The notes beneath the pieces were generated by a model, which ran no database searches, was not told the origin of the DNA, and saw nothing but the letters and a program-made list of their open reading frames with translations. From NCBI GenBank assembly GCA_025936045.1, contig JAICUB010000043.1:1-53584 (forward strand): a stretch of DNA of 53,584 nt. Direction: 5' to 3'. This document shows positions 8,115 to 16,340 of this stretch, piece by piece (the stretch's first letter is position 1; every line of letters begins with the position of its first letter). The position numbers and the translations under genes are program-made. The DNA comes from Polyangiaceae bacterium. GTDB lineage: Bacteria > Myxococcota_A > Polyangia > Polyangiales > Polyangiaceae.

Positions 8115-8974
8115 GGGGTGGCTCCGCCGGAAGTGGGCTCCGCTCCGTCGAGGGCGCGCGCCCGCTCCGCGAGCTCGCTTTTTTGCGCGAGCCGGGCGAA
8201 AAGCGCAAGCAAGAGCAGCGCGCTGACGCTCGAGGCCGCGACGACGCCCGGCGAAAGCCAGCGCGCCTCCGCGCTCGGGCCGAGCCAAGCGAGGACGAGC
8301 GAGCTGCCGTTGAACGCAGCGTGCAGAAGTACGCCCGGCCAGATGGATCCGCTGAGCGCGCGCACCGCCCCAAGACACGCCGCGAGCATGAAAATCGGCA
8401 GCCACGAGCGCGGCTCGAAGTGGATCAGCGTGAACATGAGGCCGGTCGTCACGACGGCGCCGAGGGCGCTCGCCGTCGTACGCAGCCCCGTGTAGAGCGC
8501 ACCGCGAAAGAAAAGCTCTTCGACGAAGGGCCCCACCCCTGCGACGAAGATCGCGAGCAGCACCGCATGTGCAGGTGCGCCGGGCAGGAGCTGATTCGCG
8601 AGCGCCTCGCTCAGATCCTTCTTCATGGGGAAGCGCTGCACGATGAGGTCGTTCAACTTGTCGGCGGGAGCATGTGCGCACAAACCGAGCAAGAGGGCGG
8701 TGACCAAGAGCCCCGCAGGCACACGGCGCAGAGCGAAGGCCTCTTCGAAGCTCCTGCCGGGACGACGGAACGAGAACAGCGCGGCGCCGGCGAGATACAC
8801 GACGGCCTGGATGCCTGCTCTCACGACCAGATCGTCGGCGGCGTTCGGGGCGAGCACGAGTGCCTGCTGGCCGACCGTGCCGAACACGAAGGTCACGCCG
8901 AGGGCCCAAGCGACGGCGCCGAAATGCGTGAGATTGGGACGCGCGGGGGTCAGGTTGGGGCGAGCAGGATCCAC
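8111..8974 (-). CDS. CPBP family intramembrane metalloprotease
   Basis: A 287-residue polytopic membrane protein with a GTG start at 8974. The three diagnostic CPBP (CAAX protease/Abi) motifs are intact: EELFFRGALYTGL (EExxxR), MFTLIHF (FxxxH) and LLHAAFNG (HxxxN). These give the Glu/His metal and catalytic residues in the membrane plane. About seven or eight hydrophobic segments are visible. The extreme N-terminus contains a short duplication (PARPNLT twice). It lies 7 bp after nadB and its TGA overlaps the patatin GTG, so the four genes from nadB on are almost certainly one transcript. The substrate is unknown; bacterial members process peptides or act in immunity-like roles. Confidence 0.9.
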   Translation of the reverse strand: MDPARPNLTPARPNLTHFGAVAWALGVTFVFGTVGQQALVLAPNAADDLVVRAGIQAVVYLAGAALFSFRRPGRSFEEAFALRRVPAGLLVTALLLGLCAHAPADKLNDLIVQRFPMKKDLSEALANQLLPGAPAHAVLLAIFVAGVGPFVEELFFRGALYTGLRTTASALGAVVTTGLMFTLIHFEPRSWLPIFMLAACLGAVRALSGSIWPGVLLHAAFNGSSLVLAWLGPSAEARWLSPGVVAASSVSALLLLALFARLAQKSELAERARALDGAEPTSGGATP

Positions 8975-8981
8975 GTAATGC

Positions 8982-10628
8982 CTAGTGCCCGCGCAGGTGC
9001 GGGGGCACGCCGCGCTTCACGACGGTGTCCCGCGCGAAACTAGCGACGGTTTCTTGATGATCGATCGTGTAGTGCAGGCCCCGGCTCTCGCGCCGGCTCG
9101 CCGCCGAGCCGATCACGAGCTCGGCGACGGTCGCGATGTTTCTGAGCTCGAGGAGGTCGCGCGTCACCAGATGCTTCCAGTAATACTCCTGGATCTCCTC
9201 CTGCAGCATCGCGACGCGACGGGCTGCGCGGCGGAGCCGGGCGTCGCTCCGCACGATGCCGACGTAGTTCCACATCAGGCGCCGGAGCTCGTCCCAGTTG
9301 TGTGACACGACGACCGCCTCGTCGCTCGGCACGGCCGAGCCGATTTGCCACTCGGGCACCGTGGGCACCGGACCGTCGCGCAGCTCCTCGATCAGCCCGC
9401 CGAGCTTCTCCGCTGCGCGCCGAGCGAAGACGAGCCCTTCGAGCAGCGAATTCGAAGCGAGCCGGTTCGCGCCGTGCAGGCCGGTGCACGCCGTTTCGCC
9501 GAGCACCCAGAGCCCCGGCAGCGTGCTCCTGCCGTGCAAGTCGGAGGTCACTCCGCCGCAAAGGTAATGCGCGGCGGGGACGACCGGGATCGGTTGGGTG
9601 GCGATGTCGATGCCGAAGCGCGCGCACTCCGCGTAAATCCCGGGGAAGCGGCCGCGCAGAAATTCCGCCGGCTGATGCGTGATGTCGAGCAAGACGGACT
9701 CGGAGCCCGTGCGCTTCATCTCGAAGTCGATCGCGCGCGCCATCACGTCGCGCGGCGCGAGATCGCCGAGCGGATGATGCTGCTTCATGAACGCTTCGCC
9801 CGTCGGTAAGCGCAACGTCGCGCCTTCGCCGCGCAGCGCTTCGCTCATGAGGAAGCTCTTGGCCTTGGGCTCGTAGAGCACGGTCGGATGAAACTGAAAA
9901 AACTCCATGTTCGCGACCTCGGCGCCCGCGCGATACGCCATCGCGATGCCGTCGCCCGTGGCCACGTCGGGGTTCGACGTGTAGAGGTACACCTTGCCCG
10001 CGCCGCCCGTGGCGAGCACCGTCGCACGCGCGACGATCGTCTCGACGACGCCGCGCTGCTCGTCGAGCACGTATGCGCCGACGCACTGGTCGGGGCCGCC
10101 GAATTTGCTCAACGTGATGAGATCGATGCCGATGTGCCACTCGAGCAAGCGCACGTTCGGCGAGGCTTTGACGGCGGCGAGCAGCGCGCGCTCGATTTCG
10201 CGACCGGTGATGTCGCCCGCATGCACGATGCGCCGCTCGCTGTGCGCCGCTTCGCGTCCGAGATCGAGCTCGCCGTCCTGTGCTCGCGAAAAGCTCGCCC
10301 CGACGTCCGCGAGCCAGCGCACCGCGGCCGGCGCGTCACGCACGCACAAATCGACGACGATGTCGTGACAGAGCCCGGCGCCGGCAGCGACCGTATCGGC
10401 GGCGTGTTTATCGAACGAGTCCTCGGCCGAGAGCACGGCGGCCACGCCACCTTGGGCATATGCGGTGGCGGCTTCACCGCCCGCACGCTTGGTGACGATG
10501 AGCACCTCCCCGTAACGGGCGGCGCGCAGAGCAAAGGACAACCCGGCAATGCCGCTGCCGAGAACCAGAAAGTCGGCGGAGAGAGTCACGACGTTCGGCG
10601 GTCTTAGCAAGGAATGCGAACGTCGCAT
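8982..10628 (-). CDS. nadB: L-aspartate oxidase
   Basis: This FAD enzyme oxidises L-aspartate to iminoaspartate, the first step of de novo NAD synthesis. It has 548 residues from the ATG at 10628; a TTG at 10673 and a GTG closer to the fold are also possible starts. Visible features are the dinucleotide-binding VLGSGIAGLSFAL, TAYAQGGVAAV, the substrate-side FFQFHPT, and the signature GETACTGLHGANRLASNSLL that covers the FAD and active-site region. A C-terminal helical domain (MLQEEIQEYYWKHLVTRDLL) completes the succinate dehydrogenase-flavoprotein-like fold. nadA and nadC are not in the window. It is divergent from etfB (about 90 bp apart) and heads an operon with three envelope-related genes, an odd grouping for a cytosolic biosynthetic enzyme. 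Confidence 0.95.
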   Translation of the reverse strand: MRRSHSLLRPPNVVTLSADFLVLGSGIAGLSFALRAARYGEVLIVTKRAGGEAATAYAQGGVAAVLSAEDSFDKHAADTVAAGAGLCHDIVVDLCVRDAPAAVRWLADVGASFSRAQDGELDLGREAAHSERRIVHAGDITGREIERALLAAVKASPNVRLLEWHIGIDLITLSKFGGPDQCVGAYVLDEQRGVVETIVARATVLATGGAGKVYLYTSNPDVATGDGIAMAYRAGAEVANMEFFQFHPTVLYEPKAKSFLMSEALRGEGATLRLPTGEAFMKQHHPLGDLAPRDVMARAIDFEMKRTGSESVLLDITHQPAEFLRGRFPGIYAECARFGIDIATQPIPVVPAAHYLCGGVTSDLHGRSTLPGLWVLGETACTGLHGANRLASNSLLEGLVFARRAAEKLGGLIEELRDGPVPTVPEWQIGSAVPSDEAVVVSHNWDELRRLMWNYVGIVRSDARLRRAARRVAMLQEEIQEYYWKHLVTRDLLELRNIATVAELVIGSAASRRESRGLHYTIDHQETVASFARDTVVKRGVPPHLRGH

Positions 10629-10715
10629 GCCCAAGCCCGCGAAGAAGCGAGGTTTCGGCCTTTCGGCCGGCAAGCGACGGTTGCTCGCTCGGCCGCCGGC
10701 TGGTGAGATGTGGGC

Positions 10716-11543
10716 GTGAAAGTACTCGTCTCACTGAAGCGCGTGTCCGACCCGGACAACGCCAACAAGATCAAAATCGCCGCCTCCGGCAACGCCGTCG
10801 ACACCGCGGGGCTCGAATGGAAGACGAACCCGTTCGACGAATACGCCCTCGAGGCGGCGCTGCGACTGACCGAAAACGGCAAGGCGCCGAAGCTTCGCCT
10901 GGGTGAGGTCGTCGTCGTGACGCTCGGACCCAAGGAGTGCGAGCAGACGTTGCGCGCCGCGCTCGCCACCGGCGCCGATCGCGCGATCCGCGTGGACGCG
11001 ACCGACGACGCGCTCGACGGACGCCTCGTAGCGCTCGCGCTCAAAAACCTGGTCGGGACGGAAAAGCCCGACCTCGTGCTGCTCGGCAAGCAAGCGGTGG
11101 ACGGCGACAGCAACCAGGTCGGCCAGCGCCTCGCGGAGCTCCTCGATTGGCCGCAGGCCACGTTCGCCGCGACGATCCGCGAAGAGGCTGGCGCGCTGCT
11201 CGTCGGCCGCGAAGTGGACGGCGGCGTGCTCACGCTCAGGGTGAAGCTGCCGGCGGTCGTGACGGTGGATTTGCGCATCGTCTCGCCGACGAGCGTCTAC
11301 TCGGCCCACACCGAAGCCGCGCACAAGTACGCTGAAGGCGTCCGCTTCGCGCCGCTCCCGGCCATCATGGCCGCCAAAAAGAAGCCGCTCGACACGAAGA
11401 CGCTCGCCGAGCTCGTGCCGGGCGCGGCGCTGTCCACCCGTGCGCTCAAGTTCGAGAAACCCGCCGCGCGCTCCGCCGGCATCAAGGTGAAAGACGTCTC
11501 CGAGCTCGTCGACAAGCTCATGAACGTTTCGAAGGTGCTCTGA
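10716..11543 (+). CDS. etfB: Electron transfer flavoprotein subunit beta
   Basis: The small subunit of ETF, binding AMP and carrying electrons from acyl-CoA dehydrogenases toward ETF:quinone oxidoreductase. It has 275 residues from the GTG at 10716 (VKVLVSLKRVSDPDNANKI); a GTG two codons upstream at 10710 is also in frame, and GGTGAG at 10702-10707 serves either. The typical MKVLVxxKRVxDP opening, the NPFDEYALEAALRL motif and LLGKQAVDGDSNQVGQRLAE near the AMP site are seen. etfA starts 2 bp after its stop, so the heterodimer genes are co-transcribed and probably translationally coupled. nadB lies divergently upstream; a common promoter region occupies about 10629-10715. Confidence 0.95.
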   Translation: MKVLVSLKRVSDPDNANKIKIAASGNAVDTAGLEWKTNPFDEYALEAALRLTENGKAPKLRLGEVVVVTLGPKECEQTLRAALATGADRAIRVDATDDALDGRLVALALKNLVGTEKPDLVLLGKQAVDGDSNQVGQRLAELLDWPQATFAATIREEAGALLVGREVDGGVLTLRVKLPAVVTVDLRIVSPTSVYSAHTEAAHKYAEGVRFAPLPAIMAAKKKPLDTKTLAELVPGAALSTRALKFEKPAARSAGIKVKDVSELVDKLMNVSKVL

Positions 11544-11545
11544 TC

Positions 11546-12520
11546 ATGCCTCACGCTCTCGTCGTTGCCGAAATTGCCGAAGACGGCAAAGTGAAGAAGG
11601 CGACGCTCGCCGCCGTCAGCTTCGCCAAAAAAGCGCGGCCCGCCGTCGGCGGCTCCTTCTCGATCCTCGTGCTCGGCGGGTCGGCGCGCGCCGCCGCCGC
11701 GGAGCTCGCCGGATACGGCGCCGCCAAGGTGCTCGTGTGCGAGGATCCGAGCCTCGCCAAATACACCGCCGAACACTACGCGCCGACGGTCGCCGAGGTC
11801 GGCAAGACCTTCTCGCTCGTGGTCGCCACCGCCACGAGTGAAGGCAAGGATCTCATGCCGCGCGTCGCCGCGCGGCTCGACGCCGCGTACGCCGGCGATT
11901 GCGCCGACGTGCTCGTCGACGGCACGTCGCTTCGCTACAAGCGTCCGATGTACGCCGGGAACGCGTTCGGGACGGTGGAGCTCACGACGCCGATCCACGT
12001 CGCGACCGCGCGCCAGAGCGAATTCGACCCGGCGGCGCCGTCGGGCGGCAGCTCGCCGATCGAAGCCGTGCCGAAGGTCGCGCCCGGCGCCGCGGCGTCA
12101 CGGGTGGAGGTCGTGTCGCTCGAAGCCGTAAAGAGCGAACGCCCGGAGCTCACCGAGGCGCGCGTCGTCGTCTCGGGCGGCCGCGCGCTCAAGGAGCAGT
12201 TTTTCCAGGTGCTCGAGCCGTTGGCGCAAGCGCTCGGCGCGGCTATCGGCGCGAGCCGCGCGGCCGTCGACGCGGGTTACGCGCCCGGCGACTACCAGGT
12301 CGGACAGACGGGCAAGATCGTCGCGCCAGAACTTTACGTGGCCATCGGCATCTCGGGCGCGATCCAGCACATCGCAGGCATGAAGAGCTCCAAGGTCATC
12401 GTCGCCATCAACAAGGACGCCGAGGCCCCCATCTTCCAGATCGCCGACTACGGGCTCGTCGCCGACCTCTTCCAGGCCGTCCCTGCCCTGACCGCCGAGC
12501 TCAAGAAGCGCAAGCCCTGA
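11546..12520 (+). CDS. etfA: Electron transfer flavoprotein subunit alpha
   Basis: The large ETF subunit that holds the FAD. It has 324 residues, normal for the family. The C-terminal FAD domain is highly typical: GASRAAVDAGYAPGDYQVGQTG, then VAPELYVAIGISGAIQHIAG and SSKVIVAINKDAEAPIFQIA, ending ADYGLVADLFQAVPALTAEL. The N-terminal half has the nucleotide-binding-like alpha/beta fold shared with EtfB. It starts 2 bp after etfB and ends just before a possible hairpin terminator and the tRNA-Pro gene. No dehydrogenase or quinone oxidoreductase gene is nearby. The protein is expected in the cytosol, working in fatty-acid or branched-chain amino-acid oxidation. Confidence 0.96.
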   Translation: MPHALVVAEIAEDGKVKKATLAAVSFAKKARPAVGGSFSILVLGGSARAAAAELAGYGAAKVLVCEDPSLAKYTAEHYAPTVAEVGKTFSLVVATATSEGKDLMPRVAARLDAAYAGDCADVLVDGTSLRYKRPMYAGNAFGTVELTTPIHVATARQSEFDPAAPSGGSSPIEAVPKVAPGAAASRVEVVSLEAVKSERPELTEARVVVSGGRALKEQFFQVLEPLAQALGAAIGASRAAVDAGYAPGDYQVGQTGKIVAPELYVAIGISGAIQHIAGMKSSKVIVAINKDAEAPIFQIADYGLVADLFQAVPALTAELKKRKP

Positions 12521-12527
12521 AGGGTGA

Positions 12528-12565
12528 CCGGGCGCGCAGCCGATCGTCACGTCGGACGCGCCCGG
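12528..12565 (+). terminator. Possible hairpin terminator after etfA
   Basis: A 9-bp perfect inverted repeat (CCGGGCGCG at 12528-12536 and CGCGCCCGG at 12557-12565) encloses a 20-base loop, beginning 8 bp after the etfA stop. No clear T-run follows, so this is tentative. Confidence 0.35.
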
Positions 12566-12568
12566 CGC

Positions 12569-12597
12569 TTGACAGAGCGGAGCTTGGCCATCATCCT
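12569..12597 (+). promoter_or_regulatory. Possible sigma70-type promoter of tRNA-Pro
   Basis: A perfect TTGACA at 12569-12574 is followed after 17 bases by CATCCT (three of six matches to TATAAT), placing a start about 20 bases before the tRNA. The -35 box is strong and the -10 weak. Confidence 0.4.
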
Positions 12598-12625
12598 CCG
12601 CCCGCCCCGCTTGGGGCCGCCTGCT

Positions 12626-12699
12626 CGGGGCGTAGCGCAGTTTGGTAGCGCGCACGGTTCGGGTCCGTGAGGTCGCCAGTTCGAATCTGGCCGCCCCGA
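12626..12699 (+). tRNA. tRNA-Pro(CGG)
   Basis: A 74-nt cloverleaf folds by eye: acceptor CGGGGCG/CGCCCCG, D stem GCGC/GCGC, anticodon stem CACGG/CCGTG around loop TTCGGGT (anticodon CGG), and T stem GCCAG/CTGGC with TTCGAAT loop. The discriminator is A and the following bases are CAA, so CCA is not encoded. The anticodon reads CCG proline codons, which suits a GC-rich genome. Confidence 0.96.
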
Positions 12700-12723
12700 C
12701 AAAGAAAAGCCAGCCCGGCAAAA

Positions 12724-12747
12724 AGCTCACGGGCTCTCCCGTGAGCT
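12724..12747 (+). terminator. Rho-independent-like terminator of tRNA-Pro
   Basis: A perfect 10-bp stem (AGCTCACGGG / CCCGTGAGCT) with a CTCT loop begins 24 bases after the tRNA and is followed by a modest pyrimidine/T-rich stretch (CGGGTTTCCTT). Confidence 0.6.
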
Positions 12748-12914
12748 CGGGTTTCCTTGCCCACCGAGCTCGAGCAGCGCGTGGCATGACCGTCCAGCGT
12801 CGACGGCCTGCAGCGCAAGCACGGCGGCATCGAACAAATGCCTATGGCCGCTCCGCGCGGCGCGAGCGCGCGAGCGCACGGGGCGCGAGCATTTATGGTC
12901 GATCGCGCGCGCGT

Positions 12915-12942
12915 TTGACACGCGAACGTCGCGGGATAGCCT
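12915..12942 (+). promoter_or_regulatory. Likely sigma70-type promoter of the kinase at 12971
   Basis: TTGACA at 12915-12920, a 16-base spacer, then TAGCCT at 12937-12942 (which keeps the key T-A...T positions). A start near 12949 would give a short leader containing AGGAGG at 12949-12954, unusually far (16 bases) from the ATG at 12971. Confidence 0.5.
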
Positions 12943-12970
12943 GGTGCTAGGAGGCTCACGCGAGCAGAGC

Positions 12971-14377
12971 ATGACGCCCGTTCAAGAAGGCGAAGTCCTC
13001 GCAGGCAAGTACCGCGTGGAGCAAGTGCTCGGGATCGGTGGGATGGGGGTCGTCGTTTCGGCGCTTCACATCCAACTCGACGAACGGGTAGCGCTGAAGT
13101 TTTTGCTGCCCGAAGCGCTCGGCAATCAAGAAGCCGTCGCTCGCTTTGCGCGCGAGGCTCGTGCCGCCGTCAAGATCAAGAGCATCCACGTCGCGCGCGT
13201 GTCCGACGTCGGCACCCTCGATACCGGCGCGCCGTACATGGTCATGGAATTCTTGCACGGGCACGACCTGTCCGCGCTCATCCGTGATCGAGGGCCGCTC
13301 CCTTATGCCGACGCCGTGGACCTCGTGCTCCAGGCTTGCGAGGCGATCGCGGAAGCACACGCGCTCGGCATCGTGCACCGCGACCTCAAGCCGGCGAACC
13401 TTTTCCTCATCACCGCCGCCGACGGCTCGCCCTGCATCAAGGTTTTGGATTTCGGCATCTCCAAGGTCACGTCCCCGGGTAGCTCGGGCAACGACTACGG
13501 CATGACGAAGACGACGGCGATCATGGGCTCGCCGCTCTACATGTCGCCCGAGCAGATGACGAGCTCGCGCGACGTCGACGGCCGCGCCGACATCTGGGCG
13601 ATCGGCACGATCCTGTTCGAGCTCCTCACGGGCCGTCCGCCGTTCCTCGGTGACACGATGCCGCAGCTCTGCGGCATGATTTTGCAAGAGCCGCCGCCGT
13701 TCCCGCGCCAGTTTCGCCCCGACCTGCCCGAAGGCCTCCAGACGGCGATCCTGCGCTGTCTCGAAAAGGATCGCGCGCGGCGCTTCGCCAACGTCGCGGA
13801 GCTCGCGGCGGCGCTGGCGCCGTTCGGGAGCGCAAACGCGGTCCGCAGCGCCGAACGCGTCTCTAAGGTACTGAGCGCCGCCGGCATTTCGTCGAGGCAG
13901 CTCGAGGTCACGCGGACGAGCTCGGCCGAGGCCTCGACGCAATCGGCGTGGGGCAAGAGCGCGCAGAAGCGCGGCTCCGGTCGCGCCGTGGCCGCGTCCC
14001 TCGTCGTGCTCGCGCTGCTCGGCGGAGCAGCACTCTTGTTTCGTCACCACGACGTGACGCCCACCGCGGACTCGGCGACGGCGAACACACCGCCGCCCAG
14101 CACTGCGACGCTTCCGGTGACGACGACCACGCCGCCGCCCGTGGTTCCAGTCGTGAGCACGGCCGAAGCACCGAGCACGGCGAGCGCCGTCCGAGCGGTG
14201 ACGTCACCGAGCAGCACGGCACCCGTTCACGAGTCGTCACCGCGGTACCCCGCACCCAGAGCGCACCCGAAGCAACCCGCGCCGAAACCCACCGCCACAG
14301 CGCACGCACCTGCTCCCGCGCCCGCGCCGACGTCCGTTGCGAAGCCCGCGATCGATCCGCTCGCGGGTCGTCGTTGA
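12971..14377 (+). CDS. Membrane-bound eukaryotic-like Ser/Thr protein kinase
   Basis: The product has 468 residues. The ATG at 12971 (MTPVQEGEVLAGKYRVEQVL) is chosen over a GTG at 12944 because it matches the usual start of this kinase class. The Gly-rich loop GIGGMGVVV, VALKFL lysine (about K43), VHRDLKPANLFL (D about 138), LDFGISK (D about 160), an activation-segment motif GSPLYMSPEQM and DIWAIGTILFELLTG are all intact. After the kinase domain a linker precedes one membrane helix (AVAASLVVLALLGGAALLF, about 345-365). A Pro/Thr/Ala-rich outer tail with no recognisable sensor domain ends in DPLAGRR. It is a single-gene unit with its own promoter. Its target is unknown; the response regulator downstream is 242 bp away and probably separately expressed. 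Confidence 0.94.
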   Translation: MTPVQEGEVLAGKYRVEQVLGIGGMGVVVSALHIQLDERVALKFLLPEALGNQEAVARFAREARAAVKIKSIHVARVSDVGTLDTGAPYMVMEFLHGHDLSALIRDRGPLPYADAVDLVLQACEAIAEAHALGIVHRDLKPANLFLITAADGSPCIKVLDFGISKVTSPGSSGNDYGMTKTTAIMGSPLYMSPEQMTSSRDVDGRADIWAIGTILFELLTGRPPFLGDTMPQLCGMILQEPPPFPRQFRPDLPEGLQTAILRCLEKDRARRFANVAELAAALAPFGSANAVRSAERVSKVLSAAGISSRQLEVTRTSSAEASTQSAWGKSAQKRGSGRAVAASLVVLALLGGAALLFRHHDVTPTADSATANTPPPSTATLPVTTTTPPPVVPVVSTAEAPSTASAVRAVTSPSSTAPVHESSPRYPAPRAHPKQPAPKPTATAHAPAPAPAPTSVAKPAIDPLAGRR

Positions 14378-14549
14378 GGCCTGCATCACGCGCGCAACGC
14401 ACGATCGCCACGCTCGGGGACGAGCCCCGCGAGCGAACTTGCACGTCGCCCGGCGACCTAGGCCGTCGCGTGGCCGCACCAGGGCGCGAATGTGTTGTAT
14501 GTTCAGAAACCCCCGGAATTTCTGCCACTTTTGGCCGGCGCAAAATCTA

Positions 14550-14578
14550 GTGACGTGGTAACCAGGGCACGTTATAGT
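14550..14578 (+). promoter_or_regulatory. Likely promoter and operator region of the REC-XRE regulator
   Basis: GTGACG at 14550-14555, 17 bases, then TATAGT at 14573-14578 form a good sigma70-like pair about 41 bp before the start codon. An inverted repeat AGTGAC (14549) / GTCACT (14579-14584) brackets it, which would suit autoregulation by a dimeric regulator. The operator role is inference. Confidence 0.45.
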
Positions 14579-14619
14579 GTCACTGCAACCAGCCACCCGG
14601 ACCGTTCGAGGAGAGAACC

Positions 14620-15228
14620 TTGCCGATCGAAGTCCCCTTCGTACGCATTCTGATCGTCGACGATGACAAAGCCATCTGCGATTACATGCAGACGCTGCTC
14701 GAGAAAGACGGCTTCATCGTCAAGACTTTGGGCGACCCCACACTCGTCGAGGAGGAGGTTCGTGCCGGCGAGTATCACGTCATCATCCTCGACGTGATGA
14801 TGCCGAAGCTCGATGGCATCGAAGTCTTGAAACGAGTTCGAACCATCGACACGGACGTCGCGGTCATCATGTTCACCGCGCATCCGAACCTGGACACAGC
14901 GGTCGCGTCGATGAAGCTCGACGCGGTCGACTACATCAAGAAGCCCTTCAACGTCGACGAGTTCCGCGAGGTGCTCGCCCGCGTGATGAAGAAGAAGGGT
15001 CTCGCGCGCACCCCCGAGGAGCAGCTCCACAAGATCATCGGCGACACCATTCGCTCGATGCGCAAGGAACGGGAGCTCACGCTCAAGCAGATGAGCCGGC
15101 GCACCGGCCTCAGCATCTCGCTCCTCTCGCAGATCGAGCGCGCTGAATCGAGCCCGTCGATTTCGAGCCTGTACAAGATCGCGGTCGCCCTCGATTCCAA
15201 GATCCACGATCTGTTCGGCAACAACTGA
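14620..15228 (+). CDS. Response regulator with C-terminal XRE/Cro-type HTH domain
   Basis: The product has 202 residues. The start is a TTG at 14620, decided by GAGGAGAG at 14608-14615 and the absence of another suitable start before the receiver domain. Residues about 7-125 form a complete REC domain: acidic pair D14/D15, phosphoacceptor D58 in IILDVMMPKLDG, T86 and K108 (DYIKKPF). Residues about 139-200 are a helix-turn-helix of the XRE/Cro-CI class (GDTIRSMRKERELTLKQMSR, then TGLSISLLSQIERAESSPSI), like regulators of the SutR/PuuR type, but without their cupin domain. Response regulators usually carry OmpR, NarL or Fis-type output domains, so this pairing is uncommon. No histidine kinase is adjacent; it is an orphan and could be fed by a distant kinase. 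Confidence 0.92.
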   Translation: MPIEVPFVRILIVDDDKAICDYMQTLLEKDGFIVKTLGDPTLVEEEVRAGEYHVIILDVMMPKLDGIEVLKRVRTIDTDVAVIMFTAHPNLDTAVASMKLDAVDYIKKPFNVDEFREVLARVMKKKGLARTPEEQLHKIIGDTIRSMRKERELTLKQMSRRTGLSISLLSQIERAESSPSISSLYKIAVALDSKIHDLFGNN

Positions 15229-15529
15229 CGTAACGCCGGGCGCGGGCGGCCGGCCGCGGCCCCCGCGCGGCGCGGCGCCGAAACGCTGAAGACCCGCGCA
15301 TCGAAAACCGCCGCGCGCGCGTCGGCGCCGTCGCGTCGGGGCTTCGTCGCACACACCGCTCACCGAACGCGGGGACGAAGGGGCGAGCGCCTGGCTATTG
15401 CCGCCGCTCGCGGCGTGTCGACACCGCGTCTCGTAAGAACGCGAAGGGCTCGCTGATTCGCGAGCCCTTTCGCGTCAAGAGGGGGAGCGATCCACACCCA
15501 TGCGGAGAACAGTCAGCCCGCGGCTGACG
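15229..15529. other. Intergenic stretch with a hairpin; no gene seen
   Basis: These 301 bases separate the regulator stop from the convergent lipoprotein. They are very GC-rich, with several short palindromes. The only clear element is the hairpin at 15441-15473. No credible short coding frame with a start and ribosome-binding site was found. Confidence 0.6.
15441..15473. terminator. Bidirectional hairpin terminator between convergent genes
   Basis: The arms GCGAAGGGCTCGC (15441-15453) and GCGAGCCCTTTCGC (15460-15473) pair over about 13 bp with one unpaired base and a short loop. The element lies between the regulator and the convergent lipoprotein gene and could stop transcription from both sides. 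No strong T-run is present. Confidence 0.5.
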
Positions 15530-16117
15530 TCACGGCTCGCAGCTGCGTACCCAAACGGAGCCGTCGTCCCAGCTCAGCATCGTGCCGTCCGACGACAGGT
15601 GCGCGCTCTCGCTCGTCGCACTCACCGTGCCGCCGGAGATCGTCACGGCCGCGGCTTGCCCGCACTCGTCGGTGGCCATCGTCGCGGTGACCGTCGGCGC
15701 CTGCGTCTTTGGTGAGCAGCCGCATGTCCCCGTGCAGGTGCTGTAACGGCCGATCGGAGAGGCGCAATCCGATGCCCCGCCGCTACCGCCCGCGCCGGCG
15801 TTCCCAGCCGTAGCCTCACCACCGACACCGGCGCTCGCGCCGGGTTGTCCGCCGCCGGGTTGTCCGCCGCCGCCTTGGCCGGCCTCTTCGGCTGCGCCCC
15901 CGGCTCCTGTCGCCTTGCCGCCGGCACCGGCCTTGCCGCCCTTTGCTCCGCCAGAGCCGCCCGTCGCCGAGGACCCCGCCTTGCCACCGGAGGCTCCAGC
16001 GCCTCCACTCGGGCCCGAGTCGTCGTCACCGGACGAGCCGCACGCGACGGCCGTCACCAACGACACGAGAACAACAGGAGCGAGAACCCGCAAACGCCGG
16101 GGATGCCAATTTACCAT
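15530..16117 (-). CDS. Gly/Ser-rich surface lipoprotein with Cys-containing C-terminal domain
   Basis: A 195-residue protein. The ATG at 16117 (MVNWHPRRLRVLAPVVLVSL) is preferred to the longer frame from 16162 because it gives a clean lipoprotein signal with lipobox VTAVAC (Cys about 26), followed by GSSGDDD. Residues about 35-115 are almost only Gly, Ala and Ser, with Lys spaced through them. The C-terminal 80 residues contain six Cys (DCASPIGRYSTCTGTCGCSP, DECGQ, VRSCEP), probably disulfide-bonded. The design resembles the tandem lipoproteins at 4569-6523, but the C-terminal domain is different and smaller. It is probably displayed on the outer membrane; the function is unknown. Confidence 0.78.
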   Translation of the reverse strand: MVNWHPRRLRVLAPVVLVSLVTAVACGSSGDDDSGPSGGAGASGGKAGSSATGGSGGAKGGKAGAGGKATGAGGAAEEAGQGGGGQPGGGQPGASAGVGGEATAGNAGAGGSGGASDCASPIGRYSTCTGTCGCSPKTQAPTVTATMATDECGQAAAVTISGGTVSATSESAHLSSDGTMLSWDDGSVWVRSCEP

Positions 16118-16340
16118 GGTCCGCGCGATAGCCGCGTCACGGTTTGGGGTCAATATCGCCAAGGAAACCGGGGGAAAGGCCTACCCCTCCGCGCGAGCGC
16201 AGGGTGGATCCGCCCGAAGCCGAACCATCAATGCCGAGAGACGGGGACGAGCTGGCGGCGGCCTTCCTGAACTGAACGCCCTACCTGATCGACGGGCCCG
16301 CCTTTCGCGCCGCCCGTTCTAACGCGTACCCTGACCCCTC

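Noticed and set aside
8115..8909. N-terminal extension of the patatin frame
   Set aside because: The extension overlaps the CPBP gene in another frame on the same strand and is Arg-rich; the GTG at 8114 with GTGA coupling explains the start better.
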